This document shows positions 23,339-31,167 of a stretch of 43,490 nt of DNA, one piece after another. Source of the stretch: a virus; the IMG/VR virus record IMGVR_UViG_3300013094_000106, positions 1 through 43,490 of that record. The stretch is one strand, 5' to 3'. The position numbers and the translations under genes were made by a program. The notes under the pieces were generated by a model, which saw only the letters and a list, made by a program, of their open reading frames with translations, searched no databases and had not been told where the DNA came from. Every line of letters begins with the position of its first letter. Position 1 is the stretch's first letter.

Positions 23339-23838
23339 TACCAGGCCTTGTTGTAGTCGACCACTTCGCAGTTGCGACTAATATCTTTGACAAAATACAC
23401 ACACTCGGGCTGGGTGCCTGTGCCCACAGGCACGCACAACATCTGTCCATTTTTAAGTTTGGGTGCATACCAGGTCACTTCTTGATACACGTCAATGATT
23501 TCTATGTCTAAGAAACTGGGTCTAAAACTGCTGAGTGGATTGAATTGAAATGCTTTAAATCCACGATCGTTAATCGATGTTAGAGGTAGCACTTCCAGAT
23601 CGCCAAGGTCAGGTTCGCCAATCAGTATTTGCCAGTCTACCGGCATCTTGATTCGTTGATCACCAATGCGTAGAACCAAGGCCGGGCTGGTAAAACTTTC
23701 CAGAAATATCAAGGGTATGTAGTGATGGTCAGGATCTTTGGGATCACTGTTGTCAAAAATAGCAAAGCGCATGTCATCTACTTCTTCGGGCAGATGATCC
23801 AGTTCAAATGGCTCGTTGTCTAGTGTTAGTATTCTCAT
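23338..23838 (-). CDS. Conserved phage hypothetical protein, 166 aa
   Basis: First gene of the early operon down to 20751. Conserved-looking core: LRIGDQRIKMPVDWQILIGEPDLGDLEVLPLTSINDRGFKAFQFNPLSSFRPSFLDIEI, then CVYFVKDISRNCEVVDYNKAW. I recall near-identical layouts in marine T4-like phages, but no function is known to me. Beta-rich, acidic N-terminus (ELDHLPEEVDDMRFAIFDNSDPKDPDHH). A sigma-70 promoter puts its ATG 6 nt after TATAAT, predicting a leaderless early mRNA. Early strong expression of a beta-rich protein suggests regulation or takeover, which is speculative. Confidence 0.8.
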   Translation of the reverse strand: MRILTLDNEPFELDHLPEEVDDMRFAIFDNSDPKDPDHHYIPLIFLESFTSPALVLRIGDQRIKMPVDWQILIGEPDLGDLEVLPLTSINDRGFKAFQFNPLSSFRPSFLDIEIIDVYQEVTWYAPKLKNGQMLCVPVGTGTQPECVYFVKDISRNCEVVDYNKAW

Positions 23839-23844
23839 ACAATG

Positions 23845-23872
23845 ATTATAGCATGTTTTTTGTAGTATGCAA
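23845..23872 (-). promoter_or_regulatory. Sigma-70 promoter, leaderless type, of the 166-aa gene operon
   Basis: Minus strand: TTGCAT (23872-23867), a 16-nt spacer ending in TGC (extended -10), TATAAT (23850-23845), CATTGT, then the ATG at 23838. It fills almost the whole gap after the uvsW stop. Confidence 0.82.
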
Positions 23873-23875
23873 CCT

Positions 23876-25336
23876 TTATTTCCATTCTAGTTTTTCTTGA
23901 GTAAACGGATAGTTGGCTTCCTTGTAGAACTGTTTGCGTTTGGTTAGGTGCCGTTTGGCAAAGCGACAGGTTGAAGTCACGTCCCAGATTTGGACATGGT
24001 CTTTGTCTTCGGCCTTGCGTATTCCTCTTCCAATGCTCTGTATGACCCGCACAAAAGACTTGCCAGGTTCCACAAGAACAAGATTAAAGATACGGGGTAT
24101 ATTAATACCAACAGCAGCAACACCATAGGTGGCCACAATAATTTTTCCAGTAGCGTCGGCCACTTCATCATATTCATCCTGTCGATCCTTTGCTTTGGTT
24201 GCACCCGACACCATGACTGCTCCATCGCCCAGGCGTTCAATAAGCCCTTGTCCGGCCGCAATACGATCCACCAAGACCAAGGTATTGCCGGTCAAGTTTA
24301 CTTGCCGAATCAAGTCAGCAATGGTATCTAGTCTGTCGGGCTCTTCTAGTAGAAACTTGAGCTCGCTTTGATAGTTGGTAAATTCTGCATGATCTACTAG
24401 TTGCACAATGTTCACATGGCACTGAGCCAGGACGCCTTGACTTTGCAATTCGCTGGCACTGAGTTTGCCTATAACTGGACCCAGACTGCATTTCAAGGCC
24501 TGGAACTCAAATGGTTCTTTGGGTATGGTTCCTGTGAGTCCCCAACGTAGGGGTATACGACTCATGACTCCGGTCAGTAGAGTTTTCAGTGCATCGGCCT
24601 TGGCCATATGCACTTCGTCCACAATAACACATACCACATCTTCTAAGAACTCTTGTATGGTGCAATCGCCCACACCCGACTTGGTATTCTTTAGTAACAC
24701 ATTCAAGCTCTGCCAGGTGCAGATGGTGTGCTGACGTCCCCACTCTTTACGGTCGCCAAAATACACACCCACATCCTGCTCCATGTTCACATAGTCTTTT
24801 TCAGTCTGTGTTACTAGACTCTTGTTGGGCACAATCACAATGGTTCTGCCATGTGGTGCTACTGCATTTGACAAGGCCGCTGTGATCACAGTCTTGCCTG
24901 CACCTGTGGCAATCTCCTGTATGCACTGAGGATTCTCAAGAAAGTTGTTGATGATCTCAACCTGATAGTCACGTAGTTGCATGGGTTGGCCTTCCATGGG
25001 GTGTCCCTTGGGCCATGCTACATGACTGAATGTGGATTCGGTCACACGGTCAAATGTAAATGTAGTCGAGTAATCTCTTAGATCATCCAGTTCAATATCA
25101 TAGTTGAACTTTTCCAAGATGGGGATAATCTCTGGTAACAGATTCACATAGGTGCTACCACCCAACTGAAAGTATGAAACCTTACCATCCCAACGTCCAA
25201 GACGCACCGCTGGAAGATATCTAGCACCAGGAACATCGTATTTGAATGCTGTGACCAAGGCTCTGCGTGCATCCAGTTCCAGACCTTCGATTTTGATGTT
25301 TACTTCATCACGGATTACAATTTTAGCTGTTCGCAT
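23876..25336 (-). CDS. uvsW: UvsW-type recombination DNA helicase
   Basis: Superfamily 2 helicase that remodels branched DNA and R-loops and shifts T4 from origin- to recombination-dependent replication. I take the start at the ATG at 25336 (486 aa; T4 UvsW is 503 aa) because the promoter -10 lies upstream of it and the longer frame would begin before the transcript. Motifs: N-terminal UvsW domain (GARYLPAVRLGRWDGKVSYF), QLRDYQ, ATGAGKT, VIVDEVHMAKA (DEVH), WGLTGTIP and the C-terminal QSIGRGIRKAEDKD. Early, probably leaderless. In T4 uvsW is expressed late, so this timing would differ. Confidence 0.95.
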   Translation of the reverse strand: MRTAKIVIRDEVNIKIEGLELDARRALVTAFKYDVPGARYLPAVRLGRWDGKVSYFQLGGSTYVNLLPEIIPILEKFNYDIELDDLRDYSTTFTFDRVTESTFSHVAWPKGHPMEGQPMQLRDYQVEIINNFLENPQCIQEIATGAGKTVITAALSNAVAPHGRTIVIVPNKSLVTQTEKDYVNMEQDVGVYFGDRKEWGRQHTICTWQSLNVLLKNTKSGVGDCTIQEFLEDVVCVIVDEVHMAKADALKTLLTGVMSRIPLRWGLTGTIPKEPFEFQALKCSLGPVIGKLSASELQSQGVLAQCHVNIVQLVDHAEFTNYQSELKFLLEEPDRLDTIADLIRQVNLTGNTLVLVDRIAAGQGLIERLGDGAVMVSGATKAKDRQDEYDEVADATGKIIVATYGVAAVGINIPRIFNLVLVEPGKSFVRVIQSIGRGIRKAEDKDHVQIWDVTSTCRFAKRHLTKRKQFYKEANYPFTQEKLEWK

Positions 25337-25342
25337 ATGGAT

Positions 25343-25372
25343 AGTATAACATACTTGGTTGACTAAAGTCAA
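25343..25372 (-). promoter_or_regulatory. Sigma-70 promoter of uvsW, leaderless type
   Basis: Minus strand: TTGACT (25372-25367), an 18-nt spacer, TATACT (25348-25343), ATCCAT, then the ATG at 25336. The -35 box overlaps the U-run of the upstream terminator, so termination and re-initiation are physically fused. Confidence 0.85.
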
Positions 25373-25395
25373 AAAGACAGGCCCCTAAAGGCCTG
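25371..25395 (-). terminator. Rho-independent terminator after the AAA+ gene
   Basis: On the minus strand CAGGCC-tttagg-GGCCTG is followed by TCTTTTTG. It ends the AAA+ ATPase message; its T-run shares bases with the uvsW -35 box. Confidence 0.85.
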
Positions 25396-25404
25396 CCGTC
25401 AAAT

Positions 25405-25434
25405 GGGTAGCGTTTCATCTACCCAGGAGCTACC
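25405..25434 (-). other. Nested alternative hairpins before the terminator
   Basis: Between the AAA+ stop and the terminator, GGGTAG (25405-25410) can pair with CTACCC (25419-25424), while the overlapping GGTAGC (25406-25411) can pair with GCTACC (25429-25434). The two stems are mutually exclusive. They could tune 3'-end processing or stability of the AAA+ message. Function unknown. Confidence 0.4.
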
Positions 25435-25436
25435 GA

Positions 25437-26468
25437 TTAACTGTGTTTCATGCAAGTGCTACGAGCCAAAGACTTCCAATTTGACTGTGATACCTTGGTC
25501 AGGTCGGCCAATTTCAAGGCCATGCGCAGACTCATTTCTCTTAATTTATCCTTGTTCTCATCCATGAAGGCTAAAATTTCATCGCCCTGTTCTGGTGTGA
25601 ACTCGTAGTCGTTAAACAGTTGTCCTTGACGGAAAATCTGTTTGATACGCAAGAAACGGTCACGCATGGTGTTGAGTGTAAGGTCCAAGAAGTGACAACG
25701 ACTCTGCAGGGCTTCCAGGTGATCCTGCATTTTTTTACTTTTAAGATTGTCAAACTTCAAGTTGGTAATAAAGATACAGCCACCTTTGAAGTCAAACTGG
25801 TCTGGGACGCCTTCGCGACGCAACATGGCCGAGTCCGAATTCCAGTGGATCTTGCGTTTCTTACCCGAGTCCAATGCGGCCTTAAGAATGTTCAATGCCA
25901 GTTCATCCTGGAACACTGAGTCACAGTCGTCAAACACCAACACATTGTTACGATCACTGTGACGATACAGAGTGCAGTAGAGACCAATCGGAGTCATGGC
26001 ACCTTTGATCACTTCATACTTGATCTTGCGACCTGAAATCTTGTCAAACAGTCCTGATTTTTCCAGTTCAAATTCTACACCGTAGCTTTTGCCGACACCA
26101 GGAGGGCCAACCACAATCATGGCTCGCACATCACCTGAAATGGTGGCACGAGTCATTTCCTGCAGAATGTTGAAGCGTTCTTCAATACGGTTCATAACTT
26201 CTTCATCGGTTTCGACTGGTGCCGGAGCATGAACATGCACCTTGGGATGAACTGTTGCCACTGGCTCACCGGCGGTAAATTCTACATCTTCAATCGAGTT
26301 CACATTGACGCGAACTACCTCGGGCATGTCGGGGCCAAAAAAGCCTTCTGATTTTACAGTCACATAGCCTCCTTTGGCTCCAGTTTGGTAACCTTTGACC
26401 AATTCAAAGTTTACATTGTTTACAGGTTGATTGCGATAACTACCGCTTTTGATTAAGATTGTTGACAC
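25437..26468 (-). CDS. AAA+ ATPase, phage type
   Basis: 343 aa. Residues ~1-70 are a beta-rich N-terminal part (IKSGSYRNQPVNNVNFELVKGYQTGAKGGYVTVK). The AAA+ core follows with Walker A GPPGVGKS, Walker B VLVFDDCDSVF, sensor 1 IFITNLKFD and a C-terminal helical lid with MSLRMALKLADL. It is not gp44 (sequence and order differ). I recall similar ATPases in marine T4-like phages without a defined role; remodelling of a replication or host complex is a guess. It starts with GTG behind AAGGAG, transcribed from its own sigma-70 promoter, and closed by a strong terminator, so it is an independent unit. Confidence 0.88.
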   Translation of the reverse strand: MSTILIKSGSYRNQPVNNVNFELVKGYQTGAKGGYVTVKSEGFFGPDMPEVVRVNVNSIEDVEFTAGEPVATVHPKVHVHAPAPVETDEEVMNRIEERFNILQEMTRATISGDVRAMIVVGPPGVGKSYGVEFELEKSGLFDKISGRKIKYEVIKGAMTPIGLYCTLYRHSDRNNVLVFDDCDSVFQDELALNILKAALDSGKKRKIHWNSDSAMLRREGVPDQFDFKGGCIFITNLKFDNLKSKKMQDHLEALQSRCHFLDLTLNTMRDRFLRIKQIFRQGQLFNDYEFTPEQGDEILAFMDENKDKLREMSLRMALKLADLTKVSQSNWKSLARSTCMKHS

Positions 26469-26501
26469 TTTTAGCTCCTTAACTATATTGTTAATAATAC
26501 T

Positions 26502-26530
26502 ATTATACTGTATTGGTCTTTTTTGGTCAA
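26502..26530 (-). promoter_or_regulatory. Sigma-70 promoter of the AAA+ gene
   Basis: Minus strand: TTGACC (26530-26525), a 17-nt spacer, TATAAT (26507-26502). A leader of about 30 nt with AAGGAG leads to the GTG start at 26468. This is the conventional (leadered) early class. Confidence 0.88.
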
Positions 26531-26534
26531 CCGC

Positions 26535-26765
26535 TTATTTTTCTGCTATTTTGCGGATTTTGTCATCGTATTGGATTTTAGCTAAAAATAAACCGTAGAT
26601 GGTGTATAACAGAAACAGTAACACTATACCAGCTAGGCCTTTCATGATCGTGTCACGATCTAAGTAAGCGGCCACTAACTGAACGATCGCTGTTACTGTC
26701 ACTACCAATGCTACCATTGCTACAGTTGCTATTGCTGCTCTTGCTTTTTGATTCTTTATTACCAT
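26535..26765 (-). CDS. Small inner-membrane protein with two transmembrane helices
   Basis: 76 aa. Two hydrophobic helices (AAIATVAMVALVVTVTAIVQLVAAYL and GLAGIVLLFLLYTIYGLFLA) are joined by a short RDTIMKG loop, with basic ends (MVIKNQKAR; KIQYDDKIRKIAEK). That is holin-like topology, but small phage membrane proteins also block superinfection or inhibit host proteases. It has its own near-consensus sigma-70 promoter and an AAAGG ribosome-binding site, so early expression argues against a holin. No family recognised. Confidence 0.8.
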   Translation of the reverse strand: MVIKNQKARAAIATVAMVALVVTVTAIVQLVAAYLDRDTIMKGLAGIVLLFLLYTIYGLFLAKIQYDDKIRKIAEK

Positions 26766-26814
26766 ATTTTGCCTTTCTTTGCAAATTGTTGTCTAATTAC
26801 TACACTATGTAACA

Positions 26815-26843
26815 ATTATAGCAAATTGGGCATTTTTGGTCAA
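26815..26843 (-). promoter_or_regulatory. Sigma-70 promoter of the small membrane protein
   Basis: Minus strand: TTGACC (26843-26838), a 17-nt spacer ending in TGC, TATAAT (26820-26815), then a ~45-nt leader with AAAGG before the ATG at 26765. Confidence 0.87.
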
Positions 26844-26876
26844 CCATAAAAAAACCCTACATCAAGTAGGGTTTTT
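26844..26876 (-). terminator. Rho-independent terminator, 11-bp stem
   Basis: An 11-bp inverted repeat (26850-26860 with 26866-26876, core CCCTAC/GTAGGG) has A/T runs on both sides, so it could work on either strand. On the minus strand the U-run follows directly and ends the 219-aa late gene just before the early promoter of the membrane protein. Confidence 0.93.
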
Positions 26877-26890
26877 GTGATGTCACCGTA

Positions 26891-27550
26891 TCAAAGCGGC
26901 AAATCAAATGCTGGAATGCCCAGGCAAGTTAAATTCACACGTAATGTAAGACACTCGTCGGCTGGAACTTTTGGATTTGTTGACGATGTCAATACTGTAT
27001 TGTTTATGGCCACATTTGCTATGCTATCAACTGCGGCATAGGCATCAGCAGACTGCACATAGGTATGACAACCGTGACTGACCAATTTTTGTTTGTATTG
27101 CTGATTAGCTGTTTCGTCGCCGGCACAATTTGCTGTGTTTAACCAGGAAATATCGTCGGCACTGAACGCCGGTGAAGCCACAGTGCTTCTAAGTGTCACT
27201 TTGGTTGCACGATCAACAGATTTATCTAAAAAAGTAGTTATCTGTTCTTCGGTAAATGCCGGATTGACCACCCACTGCTGATTGACTTCTACATTACCAA
27301 ATACCACGCCGCCGTCGGTGCCACTGACCAAGATGGACATGGGCAAACTACCATTAAAACTGGAATCAACTCCGGTATCAAAGCTAAACAGGACTGCATT
27401 GGCATCAGCAGCTGAATCAAACGATTCGTTTACTGTGGGAATTTCCCCAGAAAATACAGTGACGTCATTGACACTGGCCACCACAGATAAGGGCTGGCTA
27501 CTGTATCCTTGGCCATAAAATTTTAAAGTTCTAATTGGTGCTGTGATCAT
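26891..27550 (-). CDS. Putative virion protein, 219 aa, beta-rich
   Basis: Not recognised by family. The opening IRTLKFYGQGYSSQPLSVVASVNDVTVFSGEIPTVNE resembles a beta-sandwich (carbohydrate-binding or Ig-like) domain, then comes a helical segment (FTEEQITTFLDKSVDRATKVTLR) and a Cys-containing C-terminal part (SHGCHTYVQSADAYAAVDSIANVAINN; LTLRVNLTCLG). It has a late motif (ATAAATAA) plus an AGGAG Shine-Dalgarno, stands alone, and ends in a strong terminator, so it is probably an abundant structural or decoration protein. No signal peptide. Confidence 0.75.
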   Translation of the reverse strand: MITAPIRTLKFYGQGYSSQPLSVVASVNDVTVFSGEIPTVNESFDSAADANAVLFSFDTGVDSSFNGSLPMSILVSGTDGGVVFGNVEVNQQWVVNPAFTEEQITTFLDKSVDRATKVTLRSTVASPAFSADDISWLNTANCAGDETANQQYKQKLVSHGCHTYVQSADAYAAVDSIANVAINNTVLTSSTNPKVPADECLTLRVNLTCLGIPAFDLPL

Positions 27551-27569
27551 TTGTGTGTTCTCCTAAAAT

Positions 27570-27575
27570 TATTTA
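27570..27575 (-). promoter_or_regulatory. Late-type promoter of the 219-aa gene
   Basis: Minus strand CGATAAATAATTTTAGGAG, then the ATG at 27550. It lies in the ~70-nt gap after the methyltransferase stop and marks the end of the long gp32-uvsX-uvsY operon. Confidence 0.68.
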
Positions 27576-27623
27576 TCGTTTTAGATATTAAACATTGCAT
27601 ATTATTATATATGCCGTTAATGA

Positions 27624-28379
27624 TCAACCTACAGCCATGCTCATTATGCTGTGATCAATCCAGGGCACTATGAGATCTTGTTGACGTAAATGCCCGTAGG
27701 ACATGATGGTGGCGTCGGTGGATTCAGGCAGGAGTTTTAACTCTGACAGCTGATACCAGCTGGCAGTTTTGGGATCCATGGGTTCGTGATCACTCTTGTA
27801 GACCACTGCATGTAACCAGGTATCTCCAGGTTCCTGCCGGAAAAAACCACTGCGACAGTCCCATCCATTGACAGCCAACATGTGTATAAGATTGACCATG
27901 GTATAGTGATAGTAGTTGGCGCTGGGCAGGTGATAATCCAACTGCCGGCGATGTATGCGCTGTGTTGTAGGCACACCAATATACAGCATGCCACCACGAC
28001 TGGCCATGTGCCACCAACGATTCAAGGTCTGTAAGGGTGCGGTTGCATATTGAAACGCATCGTGACACCATAAGATATCAAACCCCTTGGGCGGTGCTAT
28101 AATGTCCTTTTCAAAATCACCAGATTGATAAGTGATGTTGGGGTATTGTTGAGTCCAGGGCAAGGTTTCAGCTAGATCTATGCCGGTGCATTGTATTTTT
28201 AAAGGTTCTGGAGGAGTGTCACGTGTGGTTCTAGTGCCCCACCATTTGAGATCATCACCTAGTCCGCAACCCAGATCAACCACGCTGGTGATACTATACA
28301 TGAAATCATCATACTCATACAGTTGATTAAGTGTTTTGAGACTGTGTTGATGGCTGTCGCCCTGTGTTGCAAATGTCAT
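27624..28379 (-). CDS. Class I SAM-dependent methyltransferase
   Basis: 251 aa from the ATG at 28379. That ATG overlaps the uvsY stop (ATGA) and has GGAGG upstream; a longer frame to 28472 would run 97 nt into uvsY and lacks this signal. Motif I is SVVDLGCGLGDD; GIDLAETLPW fits the acidic residue after strand 2; DILWCHDAFQYA resembles motif post-I/II; HMASRGGMLYIGVP is motif III-like. The substrate is not evident; the pattern is closer to small-molecule or sugar methyltransferases than to DNA enzymes (no NPPY or TRD). It closes the operon rich in rSAM enzymes. Confidence 0.85.
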   Translation of the reverse strand: MTFATQGDSHQHSLKTLNQLYEYDDFMYSITSVVDLGCGLGDDLKWWGTRTTRDTPPEPLKIQCTGIDLAETLPWTQQYPNITYQSGDFEKDIIAPPKGFDILWCHDAFQYATAPLQTLNRWWHMASRGGMLYIGVPTTQRIHRRQLDYHLPSANYYHYTMVNLIHMLAVNGWDCRSGFFRQEPGDTWLHAVVYKSDHEPMDPKTASWYQLSELKLLPESTDATIMSYGHLRQQDLIVPWIDHSIMSMAVG

Positions 28380-28828
28380 ACCTGTATATCCTCCATTCCG
28401 GCTGTGCGCAAACGAACGATATGCCCACTCATCCAGCTCTTGCTGTCTAGACCTTTCATGATACCCAACCAACGATTTCTCAGCAGGGCCACTTCATTGA
28501 TAATGGTTTCAAAATCAATCACTTCATCTTCACCGTCCACATACTTTTCAGCATCTCTTGATGTGAGAGCTCTAGCGTATCCTTCCAGATACTTTTGAAA
28601 ATGTTTACGGCGTATTTTTCGCAACTGTATATTTAAGTGATTAAGAATAGCTTCAATTTCTTGTAGCTGGTTGAATCTGTGCTCAGTGATGCCGGGCAAG
28701 GCCGTGATATTCTTTTCCACAAGTCCACCAATGCGCACATCGCGTTTGGCATCATCCAACTCACGTTCATAGTGTGCAATAAAGTCTGGAATGTTGCTGA
28801 GATCTGCTACTATTTTGCTATACCACAT
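28376..28828 (-). CDS. uvsY: Recombination mediator UvsY
   Basis: Loads UvsX onto gp32-coated ssDNA. 150 aa (T4 UvsY is 137 aa). The sequence KYLEGYARALTSRDAEKYVDGEDEV, then EVALLRNRWLGIMKGLDSKSWMSGHIVRLRTAGMEDIQV, follows the pattern I remember for UvsY of marine T4-like phages. The N-terminus contains a helical ssDNA-binding part. It overlaps the rSAM gene upstream by 11 nt and the methyltransferase downstream by 4 nt. All three recombination proteins (gp32, UvsX, UvsY) are in one operon here, separated by metabolic inserts. Confidence 0.88.
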   Translation of the reverse strand: MWYSKIVADLSNIPDFIAHYERELDDAKRDVRIGGLVEKNITALPGITEHRFNQLQEIEAILNHLNIQLRKIRRKHFQKYLEGYARALTSRDAEKYVDGEDEVIDFETIINEVALLRNRWLGIMKGLDSKSWMSGHIVRLRTAGMEDIQV

Positions 28829-30065
28829 TTTCTAGTTCCTTTGCTAACCAGGGGAAGGTTGTTTGCCAATCCAATTTGCGACGGCGATCAATTTCGTTCA
28901 GGTGCGTGAGTAATTTAATTATTTCTTGCGTGTTTCTGCCTGCTTGTGCAATCTGACGACTGACTCCAAGCATGTAATTTTTTATTTCTTTCTGTTGCCA
29001 AGTATCTTCTGGCATAATACTTAGTATTTTTTTGAAATGGTTGTCAAAGAATCCTGCACCAAATATGTCAGGATTCATGTGTGAGGGAGTATTTACAGTG
29101 ATCAAATGATGTCCTATTTCTCGTGACTGTCTGTGACCATTGATGTATTCAATCAGTGCCGGTATGCTGGGCACAGACAAGGCCGATACAACCTGATTGA
29201 TGTTAAGAGTGATCCAGCGTTCTTTTACTAGGAATTCGAAATTCTCACGCCATTGGTCAAGATTCAGTCCGTGTCGAATATACTCCTGTTCTGGCCCCCA
29301 ACAGTCAATACTGGCTGTAAGATCAAAACGTTTGATTTTTCTAGTGGCCACTAGTTCTCGTATGCGGGCAATGTAGTTTTTGAACTTTTCCGGTGCTATC
29401 ATAAGGTTACTGACAATATTGAATTCTAATTCAGTGTTTTTATGATTGTACAGGAAATCCATGCAGGTGTCAAATTGTTGTTGATAAAACGGTTCGCCAC
29501 CCAAGATATGAAATCTGCGCACAGTGCTGTAGTGCAGATCCATCCAGATCCAAAATTCTTCTGTAAGTCTATCTTTCTCTGGGTGTGGTTGGCTGATGTT
29601 GTCAATTACCAATCCGTTTTTTTCAAAACGACCATACCGATTATTTTCCTGCTGTATGCGGCTGCTAAAACGATCTTCGCAATACACACAGCTCATGTTG
29701 CATACATTGTCAAAGTAAACTTCCACTATGCGCGGAGTTACTGTGGTGGCTCGAGGATCCAATTCTAGCTCTGGCGGAGTCAGATCAGGCACGTTGAGTT
29801 GCATCATACGATCGCTGACACCGCCAGCATCTTCAATTTTCTTGCAGTATTCGCAACCGCCCTGAGGCCACTGTCCTTGCAACATGAGTTCTCTGTCGGA
29901 TATCTTTTTGGGTGTGTTGTGAAAATTTGCAAAGCTGTCGGCAGTCAGATCGGAACGGTTCACTCGATGACAACTGTTGGTTTGGCCGTTGTAAAGATAG
30001 ATACTGCTCCAGGTCCACTTGAGCTGGCAAGCTGTTTCAGACTGTATGGGAAAATACTTATTCAT
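28818..30065 (-). CDS. Radical SAM protein with N-terminal twitch-type cluster domain
   Basis: 415 aa. Twitch Cys at 13, 32, 71 and 74 (GGCEYCKKIED), the radical SAM motif VCNMSCVYC (Cys 122, 126, 129), then HILGGEPFYQQ as the GGE motif. The C-terminal ~150 aa carry FKKILSIMPEDTWQQKEIKNYMLGVSRQIAQAGRNTQEIIK, a helical part seen in related phage members. Substrate unknown. It overlaps the rSAM gene upstream by 8 nt and uvsY by 11 nt. A tandem pair of diverged rSAM enzymes suggests successive steps on one substrate. Confidence 0.88.
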   Translation of the reverse strand: MNKYFPIQSETACQLKWTWSSIYLYNGQTNSCHRVNRSDLTADSFANFHNTPKKISDRELMLQGQWPQGGCEYCKKIEDAGGVSDRMMQLNVPDLTPPELELDPRATTVTPRIVEVYFDNVCNMSCVYCEDRFSSRIQQENNRYGRFEKNGLVIDNISQPHPEKDRLTEEFWIWMDLHYSTVRRFHILGGEPFYQQQFDTCMDFLYNHKNTELEFNIVSNLMIAPEKFKNYIARIRELVATRKIKRFDLTASIDCWGPEQEYIRHGLNLDQWRENFEFLVKERWITLNINQVVSALSVPSIPALIEYINGHRQSREIGHHLITVNTPSHMNPDIFGAGFFDNHFKKILSIMPEDTWQQKEIKNYMLGVSRQIAQAGRNTQEIIKLLTHLNEIDRRRKLDWQTTFPWLAKELENVV

Positions 30066-31167
30066 CTAGCCAGTTTATAAAATGTTCAGGAAAATTTTGC
30101 AACTCCAAATTTCTTAGATCTGCAAAACGATAAAGATACTGTCGCAATTTTTGTTTCTGTTCAACTGTGTGCTCTACCTTGAGAGTGTCTATCAGGTCTG
30201 GCATTAGATCGCTGTATAGGGCCTTGCTTGTGGGATCCAACACACTGGCACTGAGATAGTCTGGATCATTGCAGTAATTGATTATGTCGTGGTCTGTGCC
30301 AAACTCTGCGCGAAACTGCGCTAGACCATGCACGGTCAGATTGCTTACCACTGTGCAGAATTTATACTTGAATCGACTGCGAATCAATTCTAAGTTTTGC
30401 AAGAATCTATTCCAGGTGTTGCCGTATCTGTTGAACTGATAAAGCTGACCTATGTTTTCGGCACTGACCGTAAAGGTCACAGAGTCAGGTAGGCTGTCCA
30501 ACACACGTTCCAACCGACGAGTATCAACTCCTAGTCCGGTGAATATGTCTACTGGAGCTGTAAAGTTTGCTACCAGTTCAGCAAGACCGTTGTATAGAAA
30601 TGGTTCACCACCGGTGATTTCAATCTGCCGGGCGGTTTTGATATTGCGTATTTCGTCCAGGATCAGTTGATAGCTGTCGCTGGTTTTTATGGCCTTTTGT
30701 CCCAATTTTAAAACTATACGATCATTGTTGTTGATTTCAAATCGAGTGTCGGGCAGATAAGGTCCGTTGGCTTCAATGTCACGCAACCAGGCTGTGCTGT
30801 ATTGTTTGGTGCAGTAACTACAGGTCAAATTGCAATCACTTCCTAGATTGATGTGTAGAGTGGTTGGGTCGGCTACCGCATGTGTTGGTTGATCGGACTT
30901 CATCACAGTGCGTCGACTGGGCAGGCCGGCACGTTCGGCTTTCCAACAGGTATCTTCACAACTGGCCACCGGCTGATTGGCCAACATTTGTTCACGTTCG
31001 GTCTGTAGTAACCTGGTATTGAACAGTTGCCCAGGATTGGATCGTAGCCAGTCCATGTCAATTTTTTCTGGAGTGGCTGCACAACAAGACGCCACGGAAC
31101 GGCGTTCGGGTTCCACGGTCAACCACCAGAATTTTTGTGAGCAATAATAATTATCAATCATAGTCAT
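30058..31167 (-). CDS. Radical SAM protein with N-terminal twitch-type cluster domain
   Basis: 369 aa. Cys at 9, 28/29, 70 and 74 (SCEDTCWKAE, here CxxxC rather than CxxC) form the N-terminal cluster site. The radical SAM motif is DCNLTCSYC (112, 116, 119), and EITGGEPFLYNG is the GGE motif. The rest is a TIM-barrel half with DIFTGLGVDTRRLERVL and FTVSAENIGQLYQFNRYG. The changed spacing of the auxiliary Cys pair and the CC at 28/29 set it apart from the other members. It overlaps the upstream 289-aa ORF by 4 nt and the next rSAM gene by 8 nt. Confidence 0.87.
   Translation of the reverse strand: MTMIDNYYCSQKFWWLTVEPERRSVASCCAATPEKIDMDWLRSNPGQLFNTRLLQTEREQMLANQPVASCEDTCWKAERAGLPSRRTVMKSDQPTHAVADPTTLHINLGSDCNLTCSYCTKQYSTAWLRDIEANGPYLPDTRFEINNNDRIVLKLGQKAIKTSDSYQLILDEIRNIKTARQIEITGGEPFLYNGLAELVANFTAPVDIFTGLGVDTRRLERVLDSLPDSVTFTVSAENIGQLYQFNRYGNTWNRFLQNLELIRSRFKYKFCTVVSNLTVHGLAQFRAEFGTDHDIINYCNDPDYLSASVLDPTSKALYSDLMPDLIDTLKVEHTVEQKQKLRQYLYRFADLRNLELQNFPEHFINWLDE

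Noticed and set aside
25437-26468. gp44 clamp-loader ATPase call for the AAA+ gene
   Set aside because: It has AAA+ motifs but lacks the gp44-type N-terminus (the YRPST-like start), carries an unrelated N-terminal domain, and is not beside the gp62-like gene.
27624-28379. DNA methyltransferase call
   Set aside because: No catalytic DPPY/NPPY or PC motif and no target-recognition domain; only the generic SAM-binding fold is visible.
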